Assembly (NCBI GenBank): GCA_012838955.1
Contig: DUOH01000044.1
Span: forward strand, 62,001 to 126,000
Source of the DNA: Bacillota bacterium
GTDB lineage: Bacteria; Bacillota; UBA4882; UBA10575
Direction of reading: 5' to 3'
DNA: 64,000 nt
Each line of letters begins with the position of its first letter. Positions within the stretch are counted from its first letter, which is position 1. Of this stretch, positions 16,465 to 25,411 are shown piece by piece. Below the pieces are notes generated by a model that saw only the letters and a program-made list of their open reading frames with translations, was not told the origin of the DNA and made no database searches. The translations under genes were made by a program, and so were the position numbers.

Positions 16465-17811
16465 GTGAAGAGAATACTAAAGATCATCTTACCGGTGTTC
16501 CTTTTATGCGCTTTATCTTCACTGACTTGGGCTACTGGTGAAGAGGAGTTTTGGCATTCAATTGAAGCAGGGGATTATCAAAAAGCTGCGGAAACAGCAG
16601 TAGTGCTGGGAAGGGATACCCCTGAGTATTATTACTTGGCCGGGGTGTGCTTCCAAAATGTCTTTAATTATGAGGAGTCTAATATTTATATTAATTGCTA
16701 CAAGAAAAACAGCGCCTCTGGAAAGCTAAAAGAACTTCTTGTGGAAAAGGCAGAAGAACGGAATAACCACCCACAAATTCTTTTGTTGGAAGGGATCATC
16801 GCCACTATAGAGCCGGATTTGGGATTGGGAGATCCCAATTACTATCTGAAAAAGGCCCAAAAAAAACTGAGAAATAATGCATATGTCTATAATTATCTTG
16901 GCCTTTGCGCAATGAACCAGAACAATTACTCGAAGTCTGTGGAGAATTATATCGAAAAAGCCATGCGCTTAAAGCCTGACTTTCCAGAACCCTATAATAA
17001 TCTGGCTGTCATTCGGCATAGAAATGGCCAAGATGAAGAGGGCGTTGAGATACTAATAGCTTCATTGGAAAAGTGTAAGTTGGTTCCGATTAATACCTAT
17101 CAGAACCTCGTCGCATTGGCTAGTTTTCCAGTTGGTTTGATAATTAGTCCTTGTGATGGCGGGGGAGAGTTCTATCAATGTTTCGCCCCTGCCCTAAAAG
17201 ATGAGTATTTTGAGAGAATCAAATCCCTCCCTAATAGTATAAATTTATTGGAACTAGCTGAAGTCTATGTACGGCAGGGCAACTCCAGAACCGCCGCAGC
17301 TTTAATTAGGGATCGGGATTTTACTGATGATTCAGGGTTATACCATTATCTTCGTTTTTATATCGCTAACATTGACGGAGACCATGAGCGTTTAAGAACA
17401 TATGCGAATATGATTCTACAAGAGGGTAAACTGGATTATCGCAGACTGTTTGAATGCGGAAACATCCTTATGCACAGTAAATGCCATGATTTAGCCACGC
17501 TATTTTATCAAACCGCTGCAGAGAAAGTTCACCCTGATGATGCTCACTACAAATTGATTATCTTCTCCAACATGGGGACAAGCTACTATCATAGTAAAGA
17601 ATATACACTGGCTATTGAAACCTTGGAAAAGGCTTTGGCGTATAAACCTGATGATGTAATCACCTTGGAAAACCTGGGCCTCTCCTATCGTGATCTTGGA
17701 GATAAACTCAAAGCAGTCGAGTGTTTTGAAAAAGCTCTATCCTGTGTCAGTGATCCGGAACACCAAGCTTATTTGGAAAAACTACTGGTTGAACTAGAAG
17801 CAGATAAATGA
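16465..17811 (+). CDS. Secreted TPR-repeat protein
   Basis: The 448-aa protein begins with a signal peptide (KRILKIILPVFLLCALSS, ending near TWA). Tetratricopeptide units are spread over the chain, clearest at YVYNYLGLCAMNQNNYSKS, PEPYNNLAVIRHRNG and at the C-terminus around SNMGTSYYHSKEYTLAIE and LENLGLSYRDLGDKLKA. TPR proteins are protein-protein scaffolds. GTG at 16465 is chosen because AAGAAGG lies 7 nt upstream and the signal peptide starts there; longer in-frame readings enter the GGDEF gene. It may share function with the cyclase upstream, but that is only proximity. Confidence 0.82.
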   Translation: MKRILKIILPVFLLCALSSLTWATGEEEFWHSIEAGDYQKAAETAVVLGRDTPEYYYLAGVCFQNVFNYEESNIYINCYKKNSASGKLKELLVEKAEERNNHPQILLLEGIIATIEPDLGLGDPNYYLKKAQKKLRNNAYVYNYLGLCAMNQNNYSKSVENYIEKAMRLKPDFPEPYNNLAVIRHRNGQDEEGVEILIASLEKCKLVPINTYQNLVALASFPVGLIISPCDGGGEFYQCFAPALKDEYFERIKSLPNSINLLELAEVYVRQGNSRTAAALIRDRDFTDDSGLYHYLRFYIANIDGDHERLRTYANMILQEGKLDYRRLFECGNILMHSKCHDLATLFYQTAAEKVHPDDAHYKLIIFSNMGTSYYHSKEYTLAIETLEKALAYKPDDVITLENLGLSYRDLGDKLKAVECFEKALSCVSDPEHQAYLEKLLVELEADK

Positions 17812-18034
17812 GAAATCCACATTGCTTACCACCGACGCGAAGAACGCACTGAGTATTCTGTATTGAACGGCTTTAGTTGAACTAAGGACCTTGAGATAAA
17901 TAGTATTGACTATTGAGATCCGATTCTATATACTACAAATGGACCTAGTTTTCAAGTTTCGGTCCACAGGTTGATGCTCTTTGCCCAAACTATTAGTAGA
18001 CATATCGTATGATGAATAATTATGATAATTTTAT

Positions 18035-18101
18035 CCAATATAATTTAGGCGATATGGGCCTAAAGTCTCTACCGAGCAACCGTAAATTGTTCGACTATTG
18101 G
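18035..18101 (+). promoter_or_regulatory. Guanine-type purine riboswitch aptamer
   Basis: P1 is CCAATA (18035-18040) with TATTGG (18096-18101). P2 (TTAGGC/GCCTAA) encloses GATATGG. J2/3 reads GTCTCTACC, L3 is CCGTAAA, and J3/1 is GACTAT. The specificity base is C in GACTA, which selects guanine/hypoxanthine over adenine. The downstream gene is a purine permease, as expected for this class. Confidence 0.93.
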
Positions 18102-18165
18102 AGTATTTTGACTGTTGGAGCCTGACATTGATTTTTGGCGCGGGCAAATTACTCATTGAATTTAC

Positions 18166-18194
18166 GGCTATTGGTATATACCAATTGCCTTTTT
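18166..18194 (+). terminator. Riboswitch expression-platform terminator
   Basis: GGC-ATTGGTAT and ATACCAAT-GCC form a hairpin (18166-18189) followed by T5. The 3' strand of P1 (TATTGG) could alternatively pair with CCAAT of this terminator, so ligand binding would favour termination. A further perfect hairpin TTAAGAGC/GCTCTTAA (18217-18236) precedes the ribosome-binding site. Confidence 0.8.
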
Positions 18195-18262
18195 CTTTTG
18201 ATGTAGGCTTGTCCTCTTAAGAGCGGACGCTCTTAAAAATATAAAAATGGAGGGAACCCTGG

Positions 18263-19687
18263 ATGGATAAGTTTTTCAAACTACAAGAAAACGGCACAAA
18301 GGTGTCAACAGAGATTATTGCCGGATTGACCACGTTTTTCGCCATGTCCTATATCATCTTTGTTAACCCGGCCATGCTCTCACAGACCGGTATGCCTTGG
18401 GGGGCTGTGTTTCTGGCCACCATCATTGCTTCAGTCATCGGTACACTGGTGATGGGTCTTTTTGCCAATGTACCCTATGCGCAAGCCCCCGGTATGGGAT
18501 TGAACGCCTTCTTTACCTATACCGTCTGCTTTGCTTTGGGTTTTAGTTGGCAACAAGCTCTGGGCATGGTCTTCATCTGTGGTCTGGTGAACATTATTAT
18601 AACTGTCACTAAGATTCGGAAGTCTATTATTAAGTCCATCCCTGTCAGCTTACAGAATGCCATCGGCGGCGGAATCGGAATCTTCATTGCTTACATTGGT
18701 GTGAAGAGCGCCGGACTGATTAATTTTACATCCGACCCTGGAAAAAATATTATCTTGGACAGCGGTACGGTTATTGCTGACGCCAGCGCTGTTCCGGCGT
18801 TGGTCGCTCTGAACGATCCCGCTGTTCTGCTGGCTATCATCGGCCTTATTCTAACCATAGTTTTGTTAGTGTTAAAGGTTAGGGGCGCAATCTTACTCGG
18901 GATTCTCGGCACCACTTTAATTGGAATTCCCATGGGTGTTGTTGATCTTTCCTCGATTGGAACTGGAGCAACCTCCGGAATTGCCGAAATATTCCAGGAA
19001 TTAGGCGTCACTTTCGGCGTGGCTTTGGGTAAGGATGGTTTGCTTTCCTTGTTTGCCGATCCGGCGAAGATCCCCTTGGTTTTAATGACCATTTTTGCCT
19101 TTAGCTTATCTGATACCTTTGACACCATCGGCACTTTCATCGGGACGGGTCGTAGAAGCGGAATCTTCAGCGCTGAAGATGAAAGACTGATGCAGACCAG
19201 CTCCGGTTTTAAATCCAAGATGGATAAGGCTTTATTTGCCGACGCCATCGCTACCTCGGTGGGCGCCTTATTCGGTACTTCTAATACCACAACCTATGTA
19301 GAAAGTGCAGCCGGAATCGGCGCTGGCGGTCGTACCGGGTTAACTAGTGTTACCACGGCTGTACTCTTTATTGCTTGTATTTTCTTGGCGCCCATCGCTG
19401 GTCTTGTACCTGCTGCGGCTACAGCTCCTGCTCTGATCGTGGTTGGGATTATGATGATGTCCGCCTTTAAGGAGATCAAATGGGACGACCTGAATGAGGC
19501 GATTCCCGCTTTCTTTGCCGGCGTCTTCATGGCTCTCTGCTATAGTATTTCTTATGGGATCGCTACTGGCTTTATCTTCTATTGCGTAGTGAAACTCTGT
19601 AAAGGAGAGTTCAAAGAGGTTCATCCTATATTGGCCGTTTCTACCCTCTTGTTCATTGTAAACTTTATCCTGCTGGCTGTGATCTAG
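18263..19687 (+). CDS. Purine permease (AzgA/PbuG-type, NCS2-like)
   Basis: The 474-aa protein has about 12-13 membrane helices with AzgA-family blocks: EIIAGLTTFFAMSYIIFVNP, APGMGLNAFFTYTVCFALG, FSLSDTFDTIGTFIGTGR and GTSNTTTYVESAAGIGAGGRTG. These proteins import guanine, hypoxanthine or adenine with protons. The upstream guanine riboswitch points to guanine/hypoxanthine. GGAGGG precedes the ATG. It is monocistronic with a strong terminator after it. Confidence 0.93.
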   Translation: MDKFFKLQENGTKVSTEIIAGLTTFFAMSYIIFVNPAMLSQTGMPWGAVFLATIIASVIGTLVMGLFANVPYAQAPGMGLNAFFTYTVCFALGFSWQQALGMVFICGLVNIIITVTKIRKSIIKSIPVSLQNAIGGGIGIFIAYIGVKSAGLINFTSDPGKNIILDSGTVIADASAVPALVALNDPAVLLAIIGLILTIVLLVLKVRGAILLGILGTTLIGIPMGVVDLSSIGTGATSGIAEIFQELGVTFGVALGKDGLLSLFADPAKIPLVLMTIFAFSLSDTFDTIGTFIGTGRRSGIFSAEDERLMQTSSGFKSKMDKALFADAIATSVGALFGTSNTTTYVESAAGIGAGGRTGLTSVTTAVLFIACIFLAPIAGLVPAAATAPALIVVGIMMMSAFKEIKWDDLNEAIPAFFAGVFMALCYSISYGIATGFIFYCVVKLCKGEFKEVHPILAVSTLLFIVNFILLAVI

Positions 19688-19770
19688 GTCAGCTTGGCGC
19701 CAGAACTGTATCAGCAGGTAGTTGTCGACTGTCCCGCTTGAGACTACACTTCATAATTATAGGCCCAGTG

Positions 19771-19802
19771 CCCCTAGACCCAACGGGTTTAGGGGTTTTT
19801 TT
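19771..19802 (+). terminator. Rho-independent terminator after the purine permease
   Basis: CCCCTAgACCC (19771-19781) pairs with GGGTtTAGGGG (19785-19795), followed by T7. It lies about 85 nt downstream of the permease stop. Confidence 0.9.
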
Positions 19803-19910
19803 CACTGCCTACTCCGACATTTTCTTCTTTACAGAACGAAACCTAAATACAGTGATCCAATATTTTTGAAAAAGGTAAATCTTGATTTTCCTGTTTTATA
19901 CGGGCGTAGA

Positions 19911-20045
19911 ATGTTAAAAATAAGTAAGAATGGAGTATACTTAGGAAAAAGGGTTTACCGGAAGCTATTTCTGTATTATATTAATACTGGGGAAAAATTT
20001 GATTATCTGCCTGATTCATCGGTATTTAGTAATCTTTCTCTTTGA
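19911..20045 (+). CDS. Possible 44-aa small protein or gene remnant
   Basis: An ATG at 19911 opens a 44-codon frame encoding a basic, Tyr-rich peptide (KNGVYLGKRVYRKLFLYY). No ribosome-binding site is visible, and in-frame coding continues upstream into the terminator, so it may be the tail of a decayed gene. Otherwise the gap 19803-20115 holds nothing I recognise. Confidence 0.2.
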   Translation: MLKISKNGVYLGKRVYRKLFLYYINTGEKFDYLPDSSVFSNLSL

Positions 20046-20115
20046 AACATCGCTTTAGGATCACTTTTTCCTCATACTAAACAATACACTACTATTTACA
20101 GGAAGGAGATCTTTG

Positions 20116-21909
20116 ATGACTTCAAACAAGAAACTGCAAGAATGGGTTAGAGAAATGGCGGAGTTATGCCAACCGGACCAGATTTACTGGTGTGATGGTT
20201 CTCAAGAAGAATATGACCGCCTCCTCCAAGAAGCGGTTGCGTCCGGCGCCGCGGTTGCTTTGAACCCAGAGAAACGACCGGGCTGTTATTTATTCCGTAG
20301 CCACCCGTCGGATGTGGCTAGAGTTGAGCAACGGACTTATATTGCATCAAAAAAACAGGAGGATGCCGGTCCGACTAATAACTGGATTGATCCGGTAGAG
20401 CTGAAGAAGACCATGACCGATTTGTACAAGGGATGTATGAAAGGCCGTACCATGTATGTGATCCCCTTTTCTATGGGGCCGATCGGCTCTCCCATCTCCA
20501 AGATTGGCGTAGAGCTGACCGACAGTCCGTATGTAGTAATGAACATGAGGATTATGACCAGAATGGGTCAGCAGGTTTTGGATGTGTTGGGCGCAGATGG
20601 CGAATTTGTTCCTTGCCTGCATTCGGTCGGTTCTCCGTTGGCTGCCGGAGAAAAAGACGTAGCATGGCCGTGCGCTCCCATGGAGGAGAAGTATATCAGC
20701 CATTTTCCGGAGGAGAGGACCATCTGGTCATATGGATCCGGTTATGGCGGAAACGCTCTTTTAGGCAAGAAGTGTTTTGCGCTCCGAATCGCTTCTGTTT
20801 TAGCCCGTGATGAAGGATGGTTGGCCGAGCATATGCTGATTCTCGGTATCACTAATCCCCAGGGTGTCAAGAAGTATGTGGCCGCCGCCTTCCCCAGCGC
20901 CTGTGGAAAGACGAATCTGGCGATGATGATTCCGACGATTCCCGGCTGGAAGGTGGAGACAATCGGAGATGATATCGCCTGGATGAAGTTTGGCGCAGAT
21001 GGACGGTTGTACGCCATTAATCCGGAAGCTGGTTTCTTTGGGGTGGCGCCTGGAACTTCTTACCACTCTAATCCTAATGCCATGGAATCCGTAGCCAAAA
21101 ACACCATCTTTACCAACGTGGCCTTAACCGACGATGGTGATATATGGTGGGAAGGAATTGACGGTGATACTCCGGACCACTTAATTGATTGGACCGGTAA
21201 TGATTGGAATCCTGATTCTGGCAAGCCGGCGGCGCATCCCAATGCCCGCTTTACCGCTCCGGCCAGCCAGTGTCCGTCCATCGCTCCGGAATGGGAAGAT
21301 CCCAATGGTGTGCCCATCTCGGCGATTCTCTTCGGGGGTCGTCGTCCAAGCACCATCCCGTTGGTACACGAGAGTTTTGATTGGAAACATGGCGTCTTCT
21401 TAGGCTCAATCGTAGGTTCTGAGATCACCGCCGCCACCATCTCCTCAAAAATCGGGCAGGTACGGCGCGATCCCTTTGCCATGTTGCCTTTCTGTGGTTA
21501 TCACATGGGAGACTACTTCCGGCATTGGTTGAACATCGGCGCAAAAGCTGGTTCCGATAAGTTACCTAAGATCTTCTATGTGAACTGGTTCCGCAAAGAC
21601 AAGGATGGAAGATGGCTCTGGCCGGGCTTTGGTGAAAACAGCCGTGTCTTGAAATGGATCTTTGAACGGATAGAAGGGGAGGGTAAAGCAGAGAAGACCG
21701 CTATCGGCTATATGCCTACTATTGACGCGATTGACCGGGATGGACTTGACGTCAGCGACGCCGATATGACGGAACTGCTTAAAGTGAATACTGAAGAATG
21801 GTTGGAGGAGGTCGCTTCCATCCGTGAGCATTATGCCAAATTTGGCGACCGGCTTCCCCAAGAATTACAGGCGGAATTGGATGCGTTGGAAAAACGCTTG
21901 CGGAATTGA
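20116..21909 (+). CDS. pckG: Phosphoenolpyruvate carboxykinase (GTP)
   Basis: PckG interconverts oxaloacetate + GTP and PEP + CO2 + GDP. The 597-aa length is that of the GTP enzyme, not the ATP one. Motifs: [20 protein letters not shown], the kinase-1a P-loop PSACGKTN (260-267), and the metal-binding kinase-2 region GDDIAWM. In a fermenter it may run in the PEP-carboxylating direction or serve gluconeogenesis. GGAAGGAG precedes ATG at 20116 by 7 nt; the TTG one codon before is less likely. It is flanked by terminators, so it forms a single transcription unit. Confidence 0.96.
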   Translation: MTSNKKLQEWVREMAELCQPDQIYWCDGSQEEYDRLLQEAVASGAAVALNPEKRPGCYLFRSHPSDVARVEQRTYIASKKQEDAGPTNNWIDPVELKKTMTDLYKGCMKGRTMYVIPFSMGPIGSPISKIGVELTDSPYVVMNMRIMTRMGQQVLDVLGADGEFVPCLHSVGSPLAAGEKDVAWPCAPMEEKYISHFPEERTIWSYGSGYGGNALLGKKCFALRIASVLARDEGWLAEHMLILGITNPQGVKKYVAAAFPSACGKTNLAMMIPTIPGWKVETIGDDIAWMKFGADGRLYAINPEAGFFGVAPGTSYHSNPNAMESVAKNTIFTNVALTDDGDIWWEGIDGDTPDHLIDWTGNDWNPDSGKPAAHPNARFTAPASQCPSIAPEWEDPNGVPISAILFGGRRPSTIPLVHESFDWKHGVFLGSIVGSEITAATISSKIGQVRRDPFAMLPFCGYHMGDYFRHWLNIGAKAGSDKLPKIFYVNWFRKDKDGRWLWPGFGENSRVLKWIFERIEGEGKAEKTAIGYMPTIDAIDRDGLDVSDADMTELLKVNTEEWLEEVASIREHYAKFGDRLPQELQAELDALEKRLRN

Positions 21910-21994
21910 GTGTTTCGACCTTTCATGTAAACGGCAAAAGGCGACCCCCCGGTCGCCTCTCTTGCTAAGCAGACAACCATAGGCCAGTGCAGAG

Positions 21995-22025
21995 AAGGTT
22001 GCCCCGGGTAACCTTCTTTCTTTTT
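21995..22025 (+). terminator. Rho-independent terminator after pckG
   Basis: AAGGTTgCCC and GGGtAACCTT form the hairpin (21995-22015), followed by CTTTCTTTTT. A GC-rich hairpin GGCGACC/GGTCGCC (21940-21957), with TCTCTT after it, lies just before and may assist. Confidence 0.75.
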
Positions 22026-22184
22026 GGGTAAAGTGAAAAGGTGTTTTTTCCGATTTCGGATATTTCCCGATTCTGCTGACATACAACGTATAAAGGATGT
22101 TTTGATTTACTGAAAGGAATCCGGAACTTCATCGGGAATATATTTTTAATATTATGTCTCGATCTTCAGCTGGAGGGATGTTTG

Positions 22185-23111
22185 ATGCAGAATCCGGACT
22201 GGGTTAAGTTTTTATCTAAAACTAAAAGTGCACTCCTTTTCCTTTTTTTCATGATGGCGATTCAAGGCTGTCAAGGAGACATACCACAGGATGCTTCCAT
22301 AGAGATCTCTCTGCAGCTTAAGACAGGGGGTCAACCATATCTTCTACTGAGCGAAGAGAAGAAGACACGGGTCATCAATTTAAACGGTTTTTATGAAATG
22401 GAAGACTTGATTCCGGATTTGGCCTTGGAAAAAGAGTTTACTGTGGCAGGTAACGTGTATATTGTGACTTCCCTTTTTGGACAGGTGCCAGCGGCTGACT
22501 TTGATTCACCCCGAAAGAAACTATATGAATACTACTTGGAGATCTATGACTCCGGTCGTGAGTTGGCTGACCTGAATTACTTGCATAGAGATGAGGAGAA
22601 TGATTGGTCGATCATTTTTGACAAGAACTTTTCCCAGCTGAATCAGGAAGGATATTGTCTGCTTACCTTCAAGGATTCAATTTCGGGAGTAGACTGCCTA
22701 GTCCGGGGAAATTACAGTCTCTTCTGCCGTTCGGGAGAAAAAACCGTTGAACATGAAGGGCGGCAAGCCATCGCCATCACTACCGCCCGGTTGATGGTGG
22801 GCAATAGAGAATACCTGGAAGGCGGAGGAGTGCTGGCCGGAACAGCGGGTGGCAATTATCTGCTGATCGCAAAAGTAGTTGATTGGAATTTGGATGGCCG
22901 TTTTGACCAGGAGGATCGGGTAGTCTTCCCAAATTTGGCGGCAGAACAATATTATCCCTTCGGAGAAAAACTGGAGCTACCCTTCATTGACTTGCTTACC
23001 AGTTCTTTTGAGGGCCAGATCAGCAAACGCCGTTATGTACTGAAACTCTCTTCCTCGTCTAAAAAAGGGGAGACACCGGAGTATACTTTAAAGATACAGA
23101 GTAGAAGGTAG
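22185..23111 (+). CDS. Lipoprotein of unknown function
   Basis: The N-terminus is a lipoprotein signal with a lipobox ending in IQGC (Cys29), so it should be anchored outside the membrane. The rest is a soluble, probably beta-rich domain. DWNLDGRFDQEDRVVF near residue 235 is a Ca-loop-like Asp-rich motif similar to that in dockerin or EF-hand-type loops. No family is recognised. ATG at 22185 follows GGAGGG by 7 nt. It is 14 nt upstream of the FapA-like gene, so the two are probably cotranscribed. Confidence 0.75.
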   Translation: MQNPDWVKFLSKTKSALLFLFFMMAIQGCQGDIPQDASIEISLQLKTGGQPYLLLSEEKKTRVINLNGFYEMEDLIPDLALEKEFTVAGNVYIVTSLFGQVPAADFDSPRKKLYEYYLEIYDSGRELADLNYLHRDEENDWSIIFDKNFSQLNQEGYCLLTFKDSISGVDCLVRGNYSLFCRSGEKTVEHEGRQAIAITTARLMVGNREYLEGGGVLAGTAGGNYLLIAKVVDWNLDGRFDQEDRVVFPNLAAEQYYPFGEKLELPFIDLLTSSFEGQISKRRYVLKLSSSSKKGETPEYTLKIQSRR

Positions 23112-23125
23112 GAGTGTAGTACAGA

Positions 23126-24523
23126 ATGACGGATAAAGTGAGAGATAAAGTGAGGATTGAAATTTCCCCAGATAAGCTCCGGGCTTATCTGGAAATCTCG
23201 ATTCCTACCATCGTTCAATGGCCGTCTTTCGCAGAGCTTATACAGTTCTTAGAAGAGGCCGGAGTTAAGTACGGCATCGACACCGATCTGCTCCGGAAGA
23301 TACTGCGGGATAAAAACCAAGACCGGGTAGTTATTGCCGAGGGTACGTCGGAAGTTCATGGGGAAGATGCGGAGATCAAGTTCTATTTTAATCCTGAGCC
23401 GAAACCGACACCAAAGGAATTGGCGGACGGATCGGTTGATTTTAAAAATATCGATCTCATCCGGCAGGTATCAAAAGGAGATGTTCTTTTGGAGAAGATC
23501 CCGCCTACTGCGGGTATTCCCGGGAAAGATGTGACCGGGGCTGTTTTGAAGCCTCTCACCGGCAGAGATCTCCACTTGATCTTGGGTAAAAATGTCAAGT
23601 GGGATGGGATGCGCGTACAAGCTATGGCAGATGGCATCCCCGTGCTGGAAGGGCGAAGAATTGAGGTGCGCACGGTCTATGAAGTAAGAGGCAATGTGGA
23701 CTATAAAACCGGAAACATTTCTTTTGATGGAGATGTTCTAGTGAAGGGAGATGTTCAATGCGACTTCTCCGTACAGGCTACCGGCAGTATTTTTGTCATC
23801 GGAAATATCGATGGCGGTTCTTTGCAAGCGGGAGAAGACATCTCGGTCAGCGGTGGCATCATCGGCTATGGTAAATCAAGAATCATTTGCTCTACATTAT
23901 ATGCTGGTTATATCAATAACGCCATTATTGAAGCAGAAAAAGAAGTAAAAGTACGTGATGCTGTATTGCACAGCCAGGTTACTGCCGGGCAGAGGATAAT
24001 TGTCAAAGGCAAAAAAGGCTGCATCTATGGAGGTGTAGTTAAAGCCGGAGAATCAATCGAGACTCTATATTTAGGATCAAAGATGGGTACCACCACTGAG
24101 GTCGAGTTAGGGGTGAAGCCCGGTTTTCGTCTGGAGCTCGAGGATCTGGACCGCCAATTAACGGAGGTAGAGGCAGGTATTGCTCTTCTCAAGCAGCAAA
24201 TGGAGGGTATGGATGGGCGTTTTTCAAAACTCACCCCGGAGGAACAAGAGACCAAAGTGGGGCTCGTCCGCAACCTCCAGTATTACCAAAGGTTTCAACA
24301 GGAGTTAATCACGAAGAAAAATGCTCTGCTTTATGAGATGAAAGAATTTCTCGCAGAGACCGGATACATAAAAGCGCACCGCCGGATATATCAGGGCGTA
24401 AAAGTAAAGATTGGCGCAGCCGCCTTACCAATCAAGTATGAAGTTCCGTTTACGGCTTTGATCAGCTGTAAAAAAGGGGAGATCGTGATTTGGCAACAAA
24501 GCTCCAGACGCTTGGCGCCTTAG
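23126..24523 (+). CDS. FapA-domain (DUF342) polymer-forming-type protein
   Basis: The 465-aa protein has the DUF342/FapA layout: an N-terminal alpha/beta part, the segment EKIPPTAGIPGKDVTG typical of the family, a right-handed beta-helix (about residues 190-310, with runs such as GDVLVKGDVQ and GSIFVIGNIDGGSLQAGEDI), then a coiled coil (about 340-420) and a short end domain. Such proteins are linked to cell-surface, motility or envelope functions in many bacteria, but the biochemical role is unsettled. It is cotranscribed with the lipoprotein and converges on the Bat operon 18 nt away. Confidence 0.85.
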   Translation: MTDKVRDKVRIEISPDKLRAYLEISIPTIVQWPSFAELIQFLEEAGVKYGIDTDLLRKILRDKNQDRVVIAEGTSEVHGEDAEIKFYFNPEPKPTPKELADGSVDFKNIDLIRQVSKGDVLLEKIPPTAGIPGKDVTGAVLKPLTGRDLHLILGKNVKWDGMRVQAMADGIPVLEGRRIEVRTVYEVRGNVDYKTGNISFDGDVLVKGDVQCDFSVQATGSIFVIGNIDGGSLQAGEDISVSGGIIGYGKSRIICSTLYAGYINNAIIEAEKEVKVRDAVLHSQVTAGQRIIVKGKKGCIYGGVVKAGESIETLYLGSKMGTTTEVELGVKPGFRLELEDLDRQLTEVEAGIALLKQQMEGMDGRFSKLTPEEQETKVGLVRNLQYYQRFQQELITKKNALLYEMKEFLAETGYIKAHRRIYQGVKVKIGAAALPIKYEVPFTALISCKKGEIVIWQQSSRRLAP

Positions 24524-24541
24524 GCACAACTATCTAGAACT

Positions 24542-25411
24542 TTAGAGGGCGGCGATGTATTCTTTCTTCACCCAACCCCGTTTTCCGTCAAGTGTTTTAA
24601 TTAAGCGCCATTCATCATGTTCCTCCAAGATCAGCAGGCGAGCGCCTTCATTCAGGTGAAAATAGAGGGTTCCCTCTTCATCAGGTGCATAGCGTACTTC
24701 TCCGCCAGCCTGGATAGCCACGCCCAGCTTTTGGTGGTGGTGGTGATAGGTGAGGCTGGTCAGGGAAGAAAGGAAGACTAGGAGAACCAGTAAGCCAAGG
24801 GATAGTGGGCGGATGGTACGGAGGAGAAGGCAACGCCAATCGTCGGTTTTATCACGGGTATAGCCGGTGGCAAGCAGTGTTTTGACCGCTCCTGCCAGCA
24901 TGATCAAGCAAAAGGTTACTGCGGTATAAATAAAGAGTTTTTCCAGAGAGCAGAGGGAAGACAGAAAAAGACAGTAACAGGTCCACCCGTGGACTTCCCC
25001 TTCCTCCACCTCTTCGGTGACGAAAGAAAGATTTGCCTTTAAGTCGGCGTCCTGTGGCATGAATCTTCTTGCCTTTTCGTAGTATAGAATGGCCATGCCC
25101 TTTTTCCCCAGTTTATAATAGGTGTTTCCCAGATTATAGTAGAGGTTGCCGCTTTCCAACCCCTGTTCGATCAGTTTCTCATAGCTTTCACGGGCCGCTT
25201 GGTAATTTCCTTCGTCATAATAGGTATTACCCGCGAAAAAGAGCGCATAAGCGCGTCCGCGTAACTGCTCGTCTGCGGTGTTTGTTTTTTCCTCCGCAGC
25301 CAACCCTGGAGATGATCTCATTGAAAAAATCGAGAAGAACAGCGCCAAGAGGAGCAAATACCGAGCGATCCTGTAGTAAACCATAGATCTATCTTGATCG
25401 GCTTTCATCAT
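24542..25411 (-). CDS. batE: BatE-like protein: TPR, membrane helices and SH3 domain
   Basis: This last gene of the Bat operon encodes 289 aa. A signal/anchor helix comes first, then TPR units (around GNTYYDEGNYQAARESYEKL and GNLYYNLGNTYYKLGKKG), two membrane helices, and a C-terminal bacterial SH3 domain (around GARLLILEEHDEWRLIK). This is the BatE plan. The start ATG at 25411 overlaps the batD stop (ATGA) and follows GGAGGG. The SH3 end may bind peptidoglycan outside the membrane. Confidence 0.82.
   Translation of the reverse strand: MMKADQDRSMVYYRIARYLLLLALFFSIFSMRSSPGLAAEEKTNTADEQLRGRAYALFFAGNTYYDEGNYQAARESYEKLIEQGLESGNLYYNLGNTYYKLGKKGMAILYYEKARRFMPQDADLKANLSFVTEEVEEGEVHGWTCYCLFLSSLCSLEKLFIYTAVTFCLIMLAGAVKTLLATGYTRDKTDDWRCLLLRTIRPLSLGLLVLLVFLSSLTSLTYHHHHQKLGVAIQAGGEVRYAPDEEGTLYFHLNEGARLLILEEHDEWRLIKTLDGKRGWVKKEYIAAL

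Noticed and set aside
19722-20045. A 107-codon frame downstream of the purine permease
   Set aside because: Its first third runs through a strong terminator hairpin, so the full frame cannot be a gene; only its last 44 codons are kept as a weak candidate.
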